From positions 1,946,090 to 2,005,122 of the forward strand of contig NZ_KI912613.1 in assembly GCF_000519325.1 (NCBI RefSeq): a stretch of 59,033 nucleotides of DNA, written 5' to 3'. The position numbers and the translations under genes are program-made. This DNA is from Patulibacter minatonensis DSM 18081. Its GTDB lineage: Bacteria > Actinomycetota > Thermoleophilia > Solirubrobacterales > Solirubrobacteraceae. Of the stretch, positions 9,020-17,253 are shown piece by piece. How positions within the stretch are numbered: the stretch's first letter is position 1; each line of letters starts with the position of its first letter. The notes under the pieces are model-generated. The model was not told where the DNA came from. It saw only the letters and a list, made by a program, of their open reading frames with translations, and did not search any database.

Positions 9020-9126
9020 ACAGCTCGTCCCAGAAGCGCGCCCAAAGCCTATCGGTCGGGCTTCTCGGCGGTGACGATCGGGATGGTGGGGCTAATCTGA
9101 GACACCAAGGACGGCGTACCCCGAGG

Positions 9127-9149
9127 AACCGAGACAGAACGTATCGGTT
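9127..9149. promoter_or_regulatory. AACCGA-N11-TCGGTT inverted repeat, candidate operator
   Basis: Perfect 6-bp arms are separated by 11 bp, 34 bp before the DUF2294 ATG. The left arm continues as CCGAGACAG, matching the site at 9008-9023. A pair of such sites between a TetR-type regulator and its divergent neighbour suggests autoregulation and co-regulation. Confidence 0.5.
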
Positions 9150-9182
9150 ACGTGCGACGTCCACACTTCCCTCCTTCCCACC

Positions 9183-9575
9183 ATGACGCAGCTCGAATCC
9201 CCGAATCCCGGGCAATCGCCCGCGCGCAGCCCGTTGCAGTCGATCGCGGACGCCGTGGCCCGGCACTACAAGGACCAGTTCGGTCGCGGCCCCCACCGGT
9301 GTCGCGCGCACTTCGCAGGACGCGACTCGGTCCTCGTCGTCCTCGAGGGGACGATGTCCCCGGCGGAGCGCCGCCTCGCCGAGCTGGGCGAGATCGACCG
9401 CGTCCGCGGCGCCCGGGCCGCCCTCCAGAGCGCGGTGCAGGACGACCTCCTCGACGCGGTCCGGGCCGTCGCGGGGCGCGGGGTCGAGTTCGCGGTCCCG
9501 GGCATGGACCTCGTGCGGGACGTCGCCACCGAGCTGTTCGTCCTGACGCCCGTCGAGGGCGTCGAGCGCGACTGA
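9183..9575 (+). CDS. DUF2294 domain protein
   Basis: A 130-residue soluble protein. The DUF2294 core begins at about residue 28 (ARHYKDQFGRGPHRCRAHFAGRDSVLV is the family's opening strand-loop, in part) and continues with LEGTMSPAERRLAELGE and a C-terminal VRDVATELFVLTP. The function of the family is unknown. It is transcribed away from the TetR-GAF-PP2C gene across 210 bp holding two palindromes, so it is the best candidate target of that regulator. Confidence 0.85.
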   Translation: MTQLESPNPGQSPARSPLQSIADAVARHYKDQFGRGPHRCRAHFAGRDSVLVVLEGTMSPAERRLAELGEIDRVRGARAALQSAVQDDLLDAVRAVAGRGVEFAVPGMDLVRDVATELFVLTPVEGVERD

Positions 9576-9600
9576 CCCCGGCGGGGACGTCCGCCACGGG

Positions 9601-10674
9601 TCAGCGGGCGGGCCCCGGCAGGCTGACGGTGACGTCGAGCCCGCCGGCCTCGGGTGCGTCGATCCGCGTGCTGCCGCCGTGGGCGTCGACGACGGCCCGC
9701 ACGATGGACAGCCCGAGCCCCGACCCGGTGCCGTGGCGTCCGAGCCGCTCGAACGGCTCGACGATCCGGTCGACGTCCTCGGGCGGGACGCGCGGGCCGC
9801 TGTTCTGGACCCGCAGCGTCGCCCACCGCCGGCCGTCCTGCTCGCGCTCCGCGGTCTCGACCCGCACCCAGCCGCCGTCCTCGTTGTAGCGGACGGCGTT
9901 GTCGACGAGGTTGAGCGCGACGCGGCCGAGCATCGTGCCGTCGCCCCACGCCCGTGCGGACGACGTCCGCGGGTGGACGGACAGCTTCAGCGTCGGGCAG
10001 GAGGGGGCGGCGGCGACGGCCTCCCGGGCGGTCCGCAGCAGGTCGACGTCCTCGTGGCGGTCGACCCCGCGGCGACTGCGCGCGAGCACGAGGAGGCCCT
10101 CGAGCAGGTCGTCGAGCTCGTCGGTGCCGGCGAGCACCCGCTCCCCCATCGCCCGGAGCTCGGCGGTCGTCGCGTCGGGGTCCGACAGGGTGACGTCGAC
10201 CTCGGTGCGGATCGCCGTCAGCGGCGTGCGGAGCTCGTGGCTGGCGTTCTGCACGAAGCGGCGCTGCGCCTGCATCCCGGCCGCGATCCGGTCGAGCATC
10301 GCGTCGAACGTGTCGGCCAGCTCGCGGACCTCGTCGTCGGGCCCGTCGAGGCCCAGCCGCTCGTCGAGCCGCTCGTCGGAGACGCGCCGCGCCGTCGCGG
10401 TCACCCGGCCGATCGGGCGCAGGGCGCGACGGGCCGCGATCCAGCCGAGGGCGATCGCCAGGAGCGTCGTGCCGACGAGGACGAGGGCGAGCTGCACCGC
10501 GACGCGGTCCAGGATCGGGTCGGCGAGGTCGTCCGGCAGCGTGCGGTGCAGGTGCCCGCCGAGCAGGCCGTAGGCGACCGCGAGGACGACGAGCGTGGAG
10601 GCCGCGAAGAGGCTCGCGTAGAGCGCCGTCAGCCGGGCGCGGAGCGTCAGGCGCGGCCGGCGCACGGCCCTCAC
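9601..10674 (-). CDS. Sensor histidine kinase
   Basis: A 357-residue membrane kinase with helices at about 18-40 and 58-80, a HAMP domain at about 80-132, and a HisKA domain with phospho-acceptor H146 in ASHELRTPL. The ATPase domain has an N box (LVDNAVRYN) and G boxes ending GSGLGLSIVRAVVDAHGG. The extracytoplasmic loop between the helices is short (about 20 residues), so it probably senses an intramembrane or envelope signal. The ATG at 10674 overlaps the stop of the upstream response regulator by 4 bp. Confidence 0.94.
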   Translation of the reverse strand: MRAVRRPRLTLRARLTALYASLFAASTLVVLAVAYGLLGGHLHRTLPDDLADPILDRVAVQLALVLVGTTLLAIALGWIAARRALRPIGRVTATARRVSDERLDERLGLDGPDDEVRELADTFDAMLDRIAAGMQAQRRFVQNASHELRTPLTAIRTEVDVTLSDPDATTAELRAMGERVLAGTDELDDLLEGLLVLARSRRGVDRHEDVDLLRTAREAVAAAPSCPTLKLSVHPRTSSARAWGDGTMLGRVALNLVDNAVRYNEDGGWVRVETAEREQDGRRWATLRVQNSGPRVPPEDVDRIVEPFERLGRHGTGSGLGLSIVRAVVDAHGGSTRIDAPEAGGLDVTVSLPGPAR

Positions 10675-11324
10675 ATCCGGTAGCCGGCGCCGCGCACGGT
10701 CTGGATCACCGCGGGCTCGCCGACCTTGCGCCGCAGGGTCACGAGGACCATCCGGACGGTGTTGGTGAACGGGTCGACGTTCTCGTCCCAGACCCGCTCG
10801 AGCAGCTGCTCGGTGGTGACGACCTGGCCGTCGGCGGCGAGCAGCTCGTGGAGGACGCCGAACTCCTTCGGCGAGAGCTCCAGGTCGCGACCGGCCCGCG
10901 TGGCGACGTGGCGCGCGGGGTCGAGCTCGAGGTCGCCGTGGGTCAGGACGCTCGGCCGGACCCGGCCGCTGCGGCGCCCGAGGGCGTCGACGCGGGCCGC
11001 CAGCTCCGCGAAGCGGAACGGCTTGGTCATGTAGTCGTCGGCGCCGAGCGCGAGCCCCTCGACCATGTCGTCGAGCGCGCCTGCCGCGGTCAGCATGAGG
11101 ATCTTCGTGCCGGGCTGCTCGGCGTTCAGCGTGCGACAGACGACGTCGCCGTGGGTGCGCGGCAGGTCGCGGTCGAGGACCACGACGTCGTACGGGTTGA
11201 CGCGCGCCTTGTAGAGCGCGGCCTCCCCGTCGGCGGCGATGTCGACCGCCAGGCCGCCGCGGCGCAGGCCGCGTGCGACGGCGTCCGCGACCCGCTCGTG
11301 GTCCTCGGCGACGAGCACGCGCAT
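10671..11324 (-). CDS. OmpR/PhoB-family response regulator
   Basis: A 217-residue protein. The receiver domain has acidic pocket residues E7/D8, phospho-acceptor D51 (VVVLDRDLP) and the KPF Lys of MTKPFRF. The C-terminal winged helix ends RKVGEPAVIQTVRGAGYRM, typical of OmpR-type regulators. It is coupled to the kinase gene by a 4-bp overlap, and its ATG follows the stop of the small upstream gene by 1 bp, so all three are one operon. Confidence 0.95.
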   Translation of the reverse strand: MRVLVAEDHERVADAVARGLRRGGLAVDIAADGEAALYKARVNPYDVVVLDRDLPRTHGDVVCRTLNAEQPGTKILMLTAAGALDDMVEGLALGADDYMTKPFRFAELAARVDALGRRSGRVRPSVLTHGDLELDPARHVATRAGRDLELSPKEFGVLHELLAADGQVVTTEQLLERVWDENVDPFTNTVRMVLVTLRRKVGEPAVIQTVRGAGYRM

Positions 11325-11325
11325 C

Positions 11326-11610
11326 TCAGACCTCGCCCCGGCGGTGGGCCCGGTCCTGCTCCTGCGGGCAGTCGACGTCCTGCAACGTGACGTCCGGTGC
11401 CGACCGGGGCGTGGTGCGGTCCGGCGACGGGGCGTCGGGCGTGCTGCGGTCCGGGGCGACCGGCGGGACGGACTGCCGCTCCTGCACCGTCCGCGCGGCG
11501 CGCTCGAGCTGCGGTTCCATGCCCGACAGTCCTCCGACGCCGAAGGTGAGCAGCGCGATGCCGCTCGTACCGGTGAGGACCAACGGGACGACGCCGCGCA
11601 GCGAGACCAT
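11326..11610 (-). CDS. Small membrane-anchored or secreted protein ahead of the two-component system
   Basis: A 94-residue protein from the ATG at 11610; a GTG at 11631 would add seven residues. The N-terminal segment VVPLVLTGTSGIALLTFGVGG is hydrophobic, and the rest is a Pro/Asp/Arg-rich tail with a single Cys (DVDCPQEQD). It ends 1 bp before the response regulator start, so co-expression is near certain. It could be a sensor-accessory protein, but no family is recognised. Confidence 0.6.
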   Translation of the reverse strand: MVSLRGVVPLVLTGTSGIALLTFGVGGLSGMEPQLERAARTVQERQSVPPVAPDRSTPDAPSPDRTTPRSAPDVTLQDVDCPQEQDRAHRRGEV

Positions 11611-11715
11611 GACGGGAACAGCCAATCGCACGCTGCTGAGCCGGGCGTAAACGTGGGCATCGGGTCGCCGAAGGGTCGCGTGCGCGGGCGGTGCGGCACG
11701 CCGCATCGGCCCGGG

Positions 11716-12672
11716 TCAGACGATCCGGCCGGTGAGCCGGAGCGCGACGCCGGCGCCGGCGACGAGCAGCACGAGGGCGATGCCGACGGGGATCGAGGTC
11801 AGCTGGTCCTTGCCGGGGCGCTCGGCGACCTCGGACCCGAGGTCCGCGTAGACCTTCTTGAGGGCGTCGGTCGTCACGGCGTCGGCCGTCGTGCCCCCGG
11901 ACGCCTCGGCGATCTGGGCCATCGCCCGGCGGTCGGGCGGCACCGTCTCGGTCTTCGTCGTGCCGTCCTTGCGGGTCGACGTCAGCGTGCCGGTGTCGGT
12001 GCCCAGCGCGATCGTGAAGACCCGGACGCCGAGTCGTCCGGCCCGGCGGGCCAGGCGGACGGGGTCGCGCCCGCGGACGTTCTTGCCGTCGGACAGCAGG
12101 ATCACCGCCGCGGGGGTGCGCGGACTCGCGTCCCCCTGCGGCCGGAGGATCGCCAGGGCCGCGGCGAGGGCGTCGCCCGTCGCGGTCGACCCGGCGCCGG
12201 TCAGCGTCGCGAGCTGCCGCTTGACGCGGTCGCGGTCGGTCGTGGGGGACGCCAGGAGCTGGGTCCGCTGGTTGAAGGCGATCGCCCCGACCTGGATCTG
12301 GGAGGGGACCTGGTCGAGGAACTCGGTCGCGGCCGACTTGACGGCCTCCATGCGGCTGGGGGCGACGTCCTCGGAGCGCATCGACCCGGAGCGGTCGGTC
12401 ACGAGCATCACGGAGGCCTGCTCGATCTTCTTCTGGACGTCGTGCTGCGGCCGGGCGAGGGCCACGATCAGCGCGACCGCGGCCAGCAGGTAGATCGCGG
12501 GCGCCACGTGGCGGTGCCACCCGGTGGTCCCCTTCGTGACCGACGGCATCAGCGCCGCCGACGCCCACGGCTCGGCGCCCCGGGTCCTGCGCCGCTCCCA
12601 CCAGACGTAGAGCAGGACGGCCGCCGGCACCAGGAGCAGCGCCAGCAGGAACCACGGGGCGACGAAGCTCAC
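11716..12672 (-). CDS. Von Willebrand factor A domain membrane protein (second copy)
   Basis: A 318-residue paralogue in layout of the VWA gene at 3954: N-terminal helices at about 5-24 and 57-74, a VWA domain with MIDAS DRSGS at 93-97, LLSDGKN, and a C-terminal helix at about 293-312. It lacks its own MoxR/DUF58 partners and instead overlaps the HtrA-type protease gene by 4 bp (GTG start inside the stop). The protease and this protein may therefore act together at the membrane. Confidence 0.9.
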   Translation of the reverse strand: MSFVAPWFLLALLLVPAAVLLYVWWERRRTRGAEPWASAALMPSVTKGTTGWHRHVAPAIYLLAAVALIVALARPQHDVQKKIEQASVMLVTDRSGSMRSEDVAPSRMEAVKSAATEFLDQVPSQIQVGAIAFNQRTQLLASPTTDRDRVKRQLATLTGAGSTATGDALAAALAILRPQGDASPRTPAAVILLSDGKNVRGRDPVRLARRAGRLGVRVFTIALGTDTGTLTSTRKDGTTKTETVPPDRRAMAQIAEASGGTTADAVTTDALKKVYADLGSEVAERPGKDQLTSIPVGIALVLLVAGAGVALRLTGRIV

Positions 12673-14027
12673 GGGATCGAGGGGTTCAGCGGGTTCGAGG
12701 GGCTCGACGGCGAGGTCGGCATCGACTGCGTCGGTGCCGTCTGGCTGGACTCGGGGCGGTTCCCGAGCGTCACGTCGACGCTCCGGGTCTTGCCCTTCAG
12801 CCGCACCTCGAGCGTGATCCTGTCGCCCGGCTTCTTCTCGTTGACCGTGCTCGTGACGTCGCTGGGCTGGACGACGTCCTTGCCGTCGATCTTCACGATC
12901 ACGTCGCCGTCGGGCTCGGCCAGCCCGCGCTGGGCGCCGTCGCTGTTGACGCGCAGCCCCGCCCGCGACGCGGGGCTGCCCGCGGTGACGCCGCCCACCA
13001 TCGCGCCGTCGCCGGACCGGAGCGGACCGACCTGGACGCCGAGGTACGGGTGCGGCACCGCCCTGCCCTGCTCGAGCGTCGGGACGGCGTCGCGGACGGT
13101 GTCCGACGGGATGGCGAAGCCGATGCCGATGCTGCCGCCGCTCGTCCCCGTCGTCTGGATCTGCGAGTTGACGCCGACGACCTCGCCCTTCGTGTTCAGG
13201 AGCGGGCCACCGGAGTTGCCGCGGTTGATCGGCGCGTCGGTCTGGAGGACCTTCTCGATCTGGAAGTTGTTCTGCGCCGGGATCTCGCGTCCGACGCCCG
13301 AGATGATCCCGGCGGTCGTCGTCTGGTCCTGCCCGAGCGGGTAGCCGATCGCGATCACGGGATCGCCGGTCTGCACGTCGTCGGACTCGGCGATCTTCAG
13401 CGGCACGAGCTTCGGGGCGTCCTTCGGGTCGACGCGCAGGACCGCGAGGTCCGACGAGATGTCGGTCCCCAGGACCTTCGCGGGGGTGAGCCCGCCGTCG
13501 TCCTTGAACCGCACCTGGACCGTGCCGCCCTTGCCGGCGTCGGAGACGACGTGGTTGTTCGTGACGATCGTGCCCTTGTCGTCGTAGACCCAGCCGCTGC
13601 CGATCGCGTCGCCGGTCTCGATCCGGACCACGCCCTCGTGCGCGACCTCGTACGCCGCCTTGATCTGGCCGGGGGAGCCACCGTTGCCCGAGACGACGGT
13701 GCGCTCGACGGTCTTCGTGTCCGCGAACCGCGTGCCGATCGCGATGCCGCCGACCAGGAGCGCCGCGACGCACAGGGCGACGATCGGCCAGCGCATCGCG
13801 CCGACGAAGGTCGCCCAGGCCGAAGGGCCCTCACGTCGCGGCGGCGCGGGCCGGTCGCCGACCGGTAGGGGTGGCGTGCGGTCCTCGGCGCGATGGACCT
13901 TCGTGGCGGGCGCGTGGTCCGAGGACAGCGGGCGTCCGGCGGGGGCGGGCTGCTTCTCGGCGTCCAGCCAGCCGTGGTGTTCGTCCTCGGAGGGACCGTC
14001 GGACCAGAGGGAGCGGTTGTCGGGCAT
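12669..14027 (-). CDS. HtrA/DegP-type membrane-anchored serine protease with PDZ domain
   Basis: A 452-residue protein. A disordered cytoplasmic segment (1-77) is followed by a membrane helix at 80-98. The trypsin-like domain has catalytic H159 (TNNHVV), D193 (SSDLAVLRV) and S272 (RGNSGGP). A PDZ domain spans about 325-425 and a Ser/Pro/Asn-rich tail closes the protein. It presumably degrades misfolded envelope proteins outside the membrane. The ATG at 14027 was chosen because protein-like sequence begins there. It is coupled to the downstream VWA gene and divergent from a metallo-hydrolase gene across 203 bp. Confidence 0.94.
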   Translation of the reverse strand: MPDNRSLWSDGPSEDEHHGWLDAEKQPAPAGRPLSSDHAPATKVHRAEDRTPPLPVGDRPAPPRREGPSAWATFVGAMRWPIVALCVAALLVGGIAIGTRFADTKTVERTVVSGNGGSPGQIKAAYEVAHEGVVRIETGDAIGSGWVYDDKGTIVTNNHVVSDAGKGGTVQVRFKDDGGLTPAKVLGTDISSDLAVLRVDPKDAPKLVPLKIAESDDVQTGDPVIAIGYPLGQDQTTTAGIISGVGREIPAQNNFQIEKVLQTDAPINRGNSGGPLLNTKGEVVGVNSQIQTTGTSGGSIGIGFAIPSDTVRDAVPTLEQGRAVPHPYLGVQVGPLRSGDGAMVGGVTAGSPASRAGLRVNSDGAQRGLAEPDGDVIVKIDGKDVVQPSDVTSTVNEKKPGDRITLEVRLKGKTRSVDVTLGNRPESSQTAPTQSMPTSPSSPSNPLNPSIP

Positions 14028-14230
14028 CAAGGCAGACGTTCGGGGTGTGCGCCGCGGGGGCGGAGTCCGGAGGAGCATCCCGCAGACCGCGTCAGCGGTG
14101 CGTAAGGACCCCCGGTGCGCACGCCGTGTCCGCGCGGGTGCCTCGCGGACGACCACGCGCGCCGTCCCGGTCCCCGCGTGGGTCGCGGCACAAACGCCGG
14201 GGTGGGGGCCTTGTACCGTCGGTCGCGAGC

Positions 14231-15250
14231 ATGAGCACCGCCGCCGACCAGCCAGCCCCCGCCGTGCAGCTCCCCGACGGGATCGTCACGTTCGAGGTCC
14301 CGACGCCCTTCGGCGTCGGCCCGGTGAACGTGTACGTCGTGGAGGGGCCGCTGACCCTCGTCGACACCGGTCCGGCGACCGCCCTGGCGCTGGAGACGCT
14401 GGAGCGCGAGCTCGGCGCCCGGGGGCATCGCGTGGAGGACCTCGAGCGGATCGTCCTGACCCACCACCACGTCGACCACTTCGGCCTCGCGGGGCAGCTC
14501 GTGCGGCGCTCGGGCGCCGAGGTGCACGCGTTCGGCGGCATCGCCGGCTGGCTCGGCGATTACGCCGCCCGGGCGACCGCGGAGATGCGGTTCATCGAGA
14601 AGCGCCTGATCCGCCACGGGCTCCCGCCGGAGGTCGCGCTGGGTGCGCGCGCGGCCGACACGCTCGTCCGCGGGTACGCCGAGTCGGTGGCCGTCGACCA
14701 CGAGCTCGCGGAGGGCGGCGTCCTGCGGTTCGACGACCGCGAGTGGCAGGTCCACCACCGGCCCGGGCACTCGACGAGCGACACCGTCTTCCACGACCGC
14801 GCCGCGCGCACGCTCGTCGCGGGCGACCACCTCCTGGCGCAGGTGTCCTCCAACGCGGTGCTCTCCGAGCCGCTCGGGACGGACGAGGCCGGGGCCGACC
14901 CCACGGAGCGCCTGACCCCCCTGCGCGACTATGCGGCGTCGCTCGACCTGACGCACGCTATGGACGTCGACCTCGTCCTCGCCGGGCACGGCCCGCCCGT
15001 GACCGACCACCGGGAGCTGATCGAGCGGCGCGTCGCGTCCCGGGAGAAGCGCCTGGACCGGATCGTCGGCGAGGTCGCGGCGGGGCACGCGACGGCGTTC
15101 GACGTCGGCCGGGTCATCTGGGGCCGCACCGCGTTCGTGCAGGTCCACCTCGTGATGTCGGAGGTCATCGGGCACCTCGAGCTGCTGGAGGGCGCCGGCC
15201 GGATCGTCGGCGAGGAGCAGGACGGCGTCCTGCGCTTCCGGGTCGCCTGA
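14231..15250 (+). CDS. Metallo-beta-lactamase fold hydrolase
   Basis: A 339-residue cytoplasmic hydrolase. The metal signature HHHVDH lies at 78-83 (LTHHHVDHFGLAG), and later ligands are in HRPGHSTSD, AGDHLL and AGHGPP. A helical C-terminal region (ELIERRVASREKRLDRI onward) is typical of MBL-fold thioesterase/hydrolase-like proteins, so a glyoxalase II- or acyl-hydrolase-like role is possible. A TACCGT hexamer ends 11 nt before the ATG at 14231, giving a very short leader. Confidence 0.88.
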   Translation: MSTAADQPAPAVQLPDGIVTFEVPTPFGVGPVNVYVVEGPLTLVDTGPATALALETLERELGARGHRVEDLERIVLTHHHVDHFGLAGQLVRRSGAEVHAFGGIAGWLGDYAARATAEMRFIEKRLIRHGLPPEVALGARAADTLVRGYAESVAVDHELAEGGVLRFDDREWQVHHRPGHSTSDTVFHDRAARTLVAGDHLLAQVSSNAVLSEPLGTDEAGADPTERLTPLRDYAASLDLTHAMDVDLVLAGHGPPVTDHRELIERRVASREKRLDRIVGEVAAGHATAFDVGRVIWGRTAFVQVHLVMSEVIGHLELLEGAGRIVGEEQDGVLRFRVA

Positions 15251-15274
15251 GGGCGCGGGCGACCCGGTCAGCGA

Positions 15275-15826
15275 TCAGTCGCAGACGGGGATCGTCGGGA
15301 TCCCGAGCTGCCCGACGCGCTTCCCCGACCCCTCCGCGAAGCCGGCGAGGACGTCGTCGCCGCCCTTCGTGACGTGCACGAACGTGCCGCCGAAGGTCTC
15401 CGAGGGCTCGAGCTTCGCCTTGAACCCCGCCGCCTTCGACTTCGCGACCATCGCGCTCGTCGTCGTGCCGACCGTCACGCCCGTCGTCGTCCGGACGCCC
15501 TTGGTGAAGGTCATGACGTTGAGCTTGCCGCCGACGAACTCGACCGTCCCGCGGAGCCCGGACGGGGCCTTGGAGCCCTTGAGCGCGTAGGTGATCGGGT
15601 AGGGCTTGCCGCCGAGCGGGCAGCCCGTCCCGCGGTTCGACAGCCAGCCGGTCTTCACCGCGGCCGAGCGCGACATCCCGAGCTTCAGCGGCCCGACGGC
15701 GGTGGTGCCGAGCGTCGTCGGGGTCGCCGCCGCGCCGGCGGGCCCGGCGGGGCTGACGACCGCCCAGCCGGCGACCGCGATCGCGGCGGTGGAGGCGGTG
15801 GCGACGAGGCGGCGGGCTGAACGCAT
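15275..15826 (-). CDS. Secreted hypothetical protein
   Basis: A 183-residue protein with a signal peptide of about 33 residues (Arg-rich start, hydrophobic core, PAGAAA end). The mature part contains VGPLKLGMSRSAAVKTGWL, a short helix-strand motif common in secreted actinobacterial proteins, and two Cys residues (GTGCPLGG and the C-terminal VCD) that may pair. No enzyme family is recognised. The ATG at 15826 has a TACGGT hexamer exactly 6 nt upstream. Confidence 0.75.
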   Translation of the reverse strand: MRSARRLVATASTAAIAVAGWAVVSPAGPAGAAATPTTLGTTAVGPLKLGMSRSAAVKTGWLSNRGTGCPLGGKPYPITYALKGSKAPSGLRGTVEFVGGKLNVMTFTKGVRTTTGVTVGTTTSAMVAKSKAAGFKAKLEPSETFGGTFVHVTKGGDDVLAGFAEGSGKRVGQLGIPTIPVCD

Positions 15827-15832
15827 GGCGGC

Positions 15833-15838
15833 ACCGTA
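15833..15838 (-). promoter_or_regulatory. Leaderless -10 hexamer of the secreted protein gene
   Basis: TACGGT (minus strand) is exactly 6 nt upstream of the ATG at 15826. Confidence 0.55.
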
Positions 15839-15891
15839 CCGCCGGGGCGTCCCGTCGCCCGCGGCCGGGACCGGTCCGGGACCGCAGAGGA

Positions 15892-15966
15892 GAAACTTAG
15901 AAAATCGGATCAACTTTGTGCTTTTCTGTGTGCGGGGTGGCGGGACGACGCACCTCGCCACCCCGC
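15892..15966 (+). promoter_or_regulatory. A+T-rich promoter patch and 11-bp-stem hairpin before the flavin monooxygenase gene
   Basis: Bases 15892-15930 are strikingly A+T-rich for this genome and hold 6-bp inverted arms AGAAAA/TTTTCT. Then 15932-15942 (GCGGGGTGGCG) and 15956-15966 form a perfect 11-bp inverted repeat with a 13-nt loop, ending 26 bp before the ATG at 15993. The hairpin would lie in the 5' UTR or act as an operator. Confidence 0.5.
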
Positions 15967-15992
15967 TCGCCCTTCTCCCGCCGAGGATCGAC

Positions 15993-17207
15993 ATGACCCA
16001 GACCACCGTCACGCCCGCCGTCCGCCCGGGCTCCCCCGAGCTCGCCGCGCTGCTGGCCCGCATCGCCGAGGGCACGGAGCAGCGCGAGCGCGACCTCACG
16101 CGGCCGTTCGAGCAGATCGGCTGGATCAAGGAGGCCGGTCTCGGCCGCCTGCGGCTCCCGGTGGAGAACGGCGGCGCGGGCGCGTCGGTCCGCGAGCTCT
16201 TCGAGACCGTGATCGCGCTGGCCGAGGCCGACTCGAACGTCGCGCACGTCCTGCGGGCGCACTTCTGGTTCGTCGAGCAGCAGCTCGCCGTGGCGGACCC
16301 GGAGGCCCGGGCCCGCGGTCTCGCGTTCGTGGCGTCCGACGCGCTCGTCGGCAATGGCTTCAGCGAGCAGAGCCGCCACCCGACCGGCCTCTACTTCGAC
16401 ACCGCGTTCACGCCCGACCCTGCCGGCGGCCACCGCCTGAACGGCGAGAAGTACTACTCGACCGGCACGCTCTACGCCGACTACACGCAGATCTGGGCCG
16501 CGGCACCCGGGGGCCGGATCGCCGGGGCCGTCGTCCCGATCGACCGCGACGGCGTGACGATCGAGGACGACTGGGACGGCTTCGGCCAGCGCCTGACCGG
16601 GACGGGCACGACGCGCCTCACGGACGTCCACGTCGCCGACGACGAGTATTTCGACATCGGCGAGCCCGACGGCCCGCTGCCCCCGAGCTACCACGGCGCG
16701 TTCCTCCAGCTCTACCTCCAGGCCGTGACCGCCGGGGTGCTGCGCAGCGTGCGCAACGACGCGGCCCTGCTGACCCGGAACCGGAAGCGCAACTTCAGCC
16801 ACGCGACCACGCCGCAGGCCGCGAGCGACGACCGTCAGGTGCTGCAGGTGGTCGGCGAGATCTCGGCCGACGTCTTCGCGACCGAGGCGATCGTCCTCGC
16901 GGCGGCCGACCGGATCCAGGGCGCCTACGACTCGATCGTCGACGGCGCCCCGACGGAGGAGGCCGCCGAGGCCGCGCAGCTCGCCGCGGCCGAGGCGAAG
17001 ATCGCCGTCGACCGCTTCGCCCCGTCGACCGCGGCGAAGCTCTTCGACGTCGGCGGCGCGTCGGCCACGCAGGCGGTCCGCAACCTCGACCGCCACTGGC
17101 GCAACGTCCGCACGATCTCGACGCACAACCCGACGTTCCTCAAGGCGTCGGCGGTCGGCGACAACGTCGTCAACGGCGCGGCGTTCCCCGCGAACGCCTA
17201 CTTCTGA
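15993..17207 (+). CDS. DszC/SfnB-like FMNH2-dependent monooxygenase (acyl-CoA dehydrogenase fold)
   Basis: A 404-residue protein with the acyl-CoA dehydrogenase fold, most like the sulfur-acquisition/desulfurisation branch (DszC, SfnB): QIGWIKEAGLGRLRLPVENGG, HFWFVEQQLA, GEKYYSTGTLYADYT, DDWDGFGQRLTGTGT and the C-terminal NLDRHWRNVRTISTHNP. These enzymes use reduced flavin and O2 to oxidise sulfur or nitrogen compounds, rather than acyl-CoA thioesters. No flavin reductase or sulfonate genes are adjacent. The upstream A+T-rich patch and hairpin suggest specific regulation, perhaps by sulfur status. A GC-rich palindrome follows the stop. Confidence 0.85.
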   Translation: MTQTTVTPAVRPGSPELAALLARIAEGTEQRERDLTRPFEQIGWIKEAGLGRLRLPVENGGAGASVRELFETVIALAEADSNVAHVLRAHFWFVEQQLAVADPEARARGLAFVASDALVGNGFSEQSRHPTGLYFDTAFTPDPAGGHRLNGEKYYSTGTLYADYTQIWAAAPGGRIAGAVVPIDRDGVTIEDDWDGFGQRLTGTGTTRLTDVHVADDEYFDIGEPDGPLPPSYHGAFLQLYLQAVTAGVLRSVRNDAALLTRNRKRNFSHATTPQAASDDRQVLQVVGEISADVFATEAIVLAAADRIQGAYDSIVDGAPTEEAAEAAQLAAAEAKIAVDRFAPSTAAKLFDVGGASATQAVRNLDRHWRNVRTISTHNPTFLKASAVGDNVVNGAAFPANAYF

Positions 17208-17217
17208 TCGCCGCCCG

Positions 17218-17241
17218 GGCGGCGGCGCCGGCGCCGCCGCC
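17218..17241. terminator. 24-bp perfect palindrome between convergent genes
   Basis: GGCGGCGGCGCC followed directly by its reverse complement, 10 bp after the monooxygenase stop and 12 bp before the enoyl-CoA hydratase stop. It is likely a bidirectional terminator; there is no T-tract. Confidence 0.5.
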
Positions 17242-17253
17242 GGCGTTCGCGCG

